A stretch of 6,394 nucleotides of DNA, taken from the NCBI GenBank assembly GCA_003506095.1, contig DNWZ01000203.1:12142-18535 (forward strand), written 5' to 3'. The DNA is from Planctomycetaceae bacterium. GTDB lineage: Bacteria > Planctomycetota > Planctomycetia > Pirellulales > Pirellulaceae. The notes beneath the pieces were generated by a model. It worked only from the letters and a program-made list of their open reading frames with translations. It ran no database searches and had not been told where the DNA came from. Every line of letters starts with the position of its first letter. The first letter of the stretch is position 1. Positions 5,768-6,394 of the stretch are shown here, one piece after another. A program made the position numbers and the translations under genes.

Positions 5768-6394
5768 ATGGAATCTTACCCTGTACCTTTCTACATCGCC
5801 TGTCTGATGTTGGTTGCAATTGGGTACAGGTGTTGGGAACACCGGCATATGGCGTGGGGGCTTCCGGCGGGCGCAGTGCTGGCAACAACAGCTTGCTGGT
5901 ATCTATTAGATGCTATCTACAACGACTATCAAAGGTACGTCGACCGAATTGGCACCAAATCTCTTGATAATGCGTGGTGGCAAGTATGCCTGTTTTTGTT
6001 CACATTTGGAACAATTGTAGCTTCGGTTAGTAAGTCTATCTCTGGAGAATACGCGACCAGACGTAGTTCAGTGCTAGCGGTTGATTTCGCGAAACGACTA
6101 GATCACCCGGTCCTTCAAGGACGCCTGCGATCATTAACCCTCACATTAGTAGGCGCTTGGTTGGGCTTGATGTCGATTGGACTTGTTCGCGTTAACTTTG
6201 ATATTCAAGGACTCTTTGCTCCGTACTTAGGGCACAAGGCAAACCCGTGGTCGAGAGGGCGAGTTGGAGGTGGCATTGATGGGCTTCTTGCGCTTGCCGG
6301 GTACTTTCAAATATTCTTAACAGCGGGTTTTGGAGTGCTGTTTGCGTTGTTAAACCGATCCACCAGTCGATGGGTGGCTGGTTTCATTTTCTTT
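5768..6394 (+). CDS. polytopic membrane protein, 3'-truncated; possible O-antigen/EPS polymerase (Wzy-like)
   Basis: ATG 5768 opens a frame of 209 codons with no stop before the window ends. An in-frame TAA directly before the ATG (5765-5767) fixes the earliest start. Hydrophobic segments lie near residues 6-20, 31-50, 70-87, 121-141, 169-196 and from about 201 on, so it is an inner-membrane protein with many spans. Between them are a polar stretch at 51-69 and a cytoplasm-like basic stretch around 95-120 (ATRRSSVLAVDFAKRL). Residues 158-170 (ANPWSRGRVGGGI) form an arginine and glycine-rich loop before the next span, reminiscent of loops in polymerases and ligases of the O-antigen type. Such proteins diverge strongly, so the polymerase assignment rests on topology and neighbourhood only; another membrane protein or transporter is possible. 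No Shine-Dalgarno is evident. It is separated from the glycosyltransferases by 544 bp and so probably has its own promoter. Confidence 0.75.
   Translation, partial: MESYPVPFYIACLMLVAIGYRCWEHRHMAWGLPAGAVLATTACWYLLDAIYNDYQRYVDRIGTKSLDNAWWQVCLFLFTFGTIVASVSKSISGEYATRRSSVLAVDFAKRLDHPVLQGRLRSLTLTLVGAWLGLMSIGLVRVNFDIQGLFAPYLGHKANPWSRGRVGGGIDGLLALAGYFQIFLTAGFGVLFALLNRSTSRWVAGFIFF

Noticed and set aside
5761..5967. 68-codon frame starting at TTG 5761
   Set aside because: It overlaps, in another frame, the longer membrane-protein frame from ATG 5768, whose hydrophobic periodicity is far more convincing.

Overview
The window looks like part of an exopolysaccharide or O-antigen biosynthesis locus from a bacterium, most likely a planctomycete of the Pirellulaceae (Rhodopirellula-like). 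The sequence basis for that guess is the moderate GC content, long non-coding gaps filled with hairpin-forming repeats, weak or absent Shine-Dalgarno sequences, and a palindromic intergenic element of a style I associate from memory with Rhodopirellula. No 16S or other marker gene is present, so the taxonomy is inference.

Layout, all genes on the + strand. Bases 2-949 hold the 3' part of a GT4-family glycosyltransferase whose 5' end lies outside the window. Bases 950-1438 are non-coding and rich in small inverted repeats, with two tiny reading frames just before the next gene. Bases 1439-2749 encode a CapK/PaaK-like adenylate-forming enzyme. Its stop codon overlaps by one base the ATG of a second GT4 glycosyltransferase (2749-4029), which is followed after 30 bp by a third GT4 glycosyltransferase (4060-5223). 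Bases 5224-5767 are non-coding; they hold an orphan coding-like frame (5248-5433) and a 118-bp interrupted palindrome (5458-5575). A polytopic membrane protein begins at 5768 and runs off the right edge; it may be a Wzy-type polymerase.

Working model: the three glycosyltransferases add successive sugars to a lipid-linked repeat unit in the cytoplasm, the CapK-like enzyme activates an unknown carboxylate that may decorate the glycan, and the terminal membrane protein may polymerise the units or otherwise act at the membrane. The 1439-5223 block looks like one transcription unit; the first and last genes are separated from it by about 0.5 kb each.

I do not see a clearly new biological system. 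The most interesting non-obvious signals are (i) an inverted pair of 25-bp hairpin elements at 1210-1274 whose stems differ by a compensatory G-C to C-G exchange, inside a block flanked by 12-bp direct repeats, (ii) the palindrome at 5458-5575 with a 31-nt interruption in only one arm, and (iii) two stacked mini reading frames leading into the CapK-like gene, the second ending in an ATGA overlap with its start codon.
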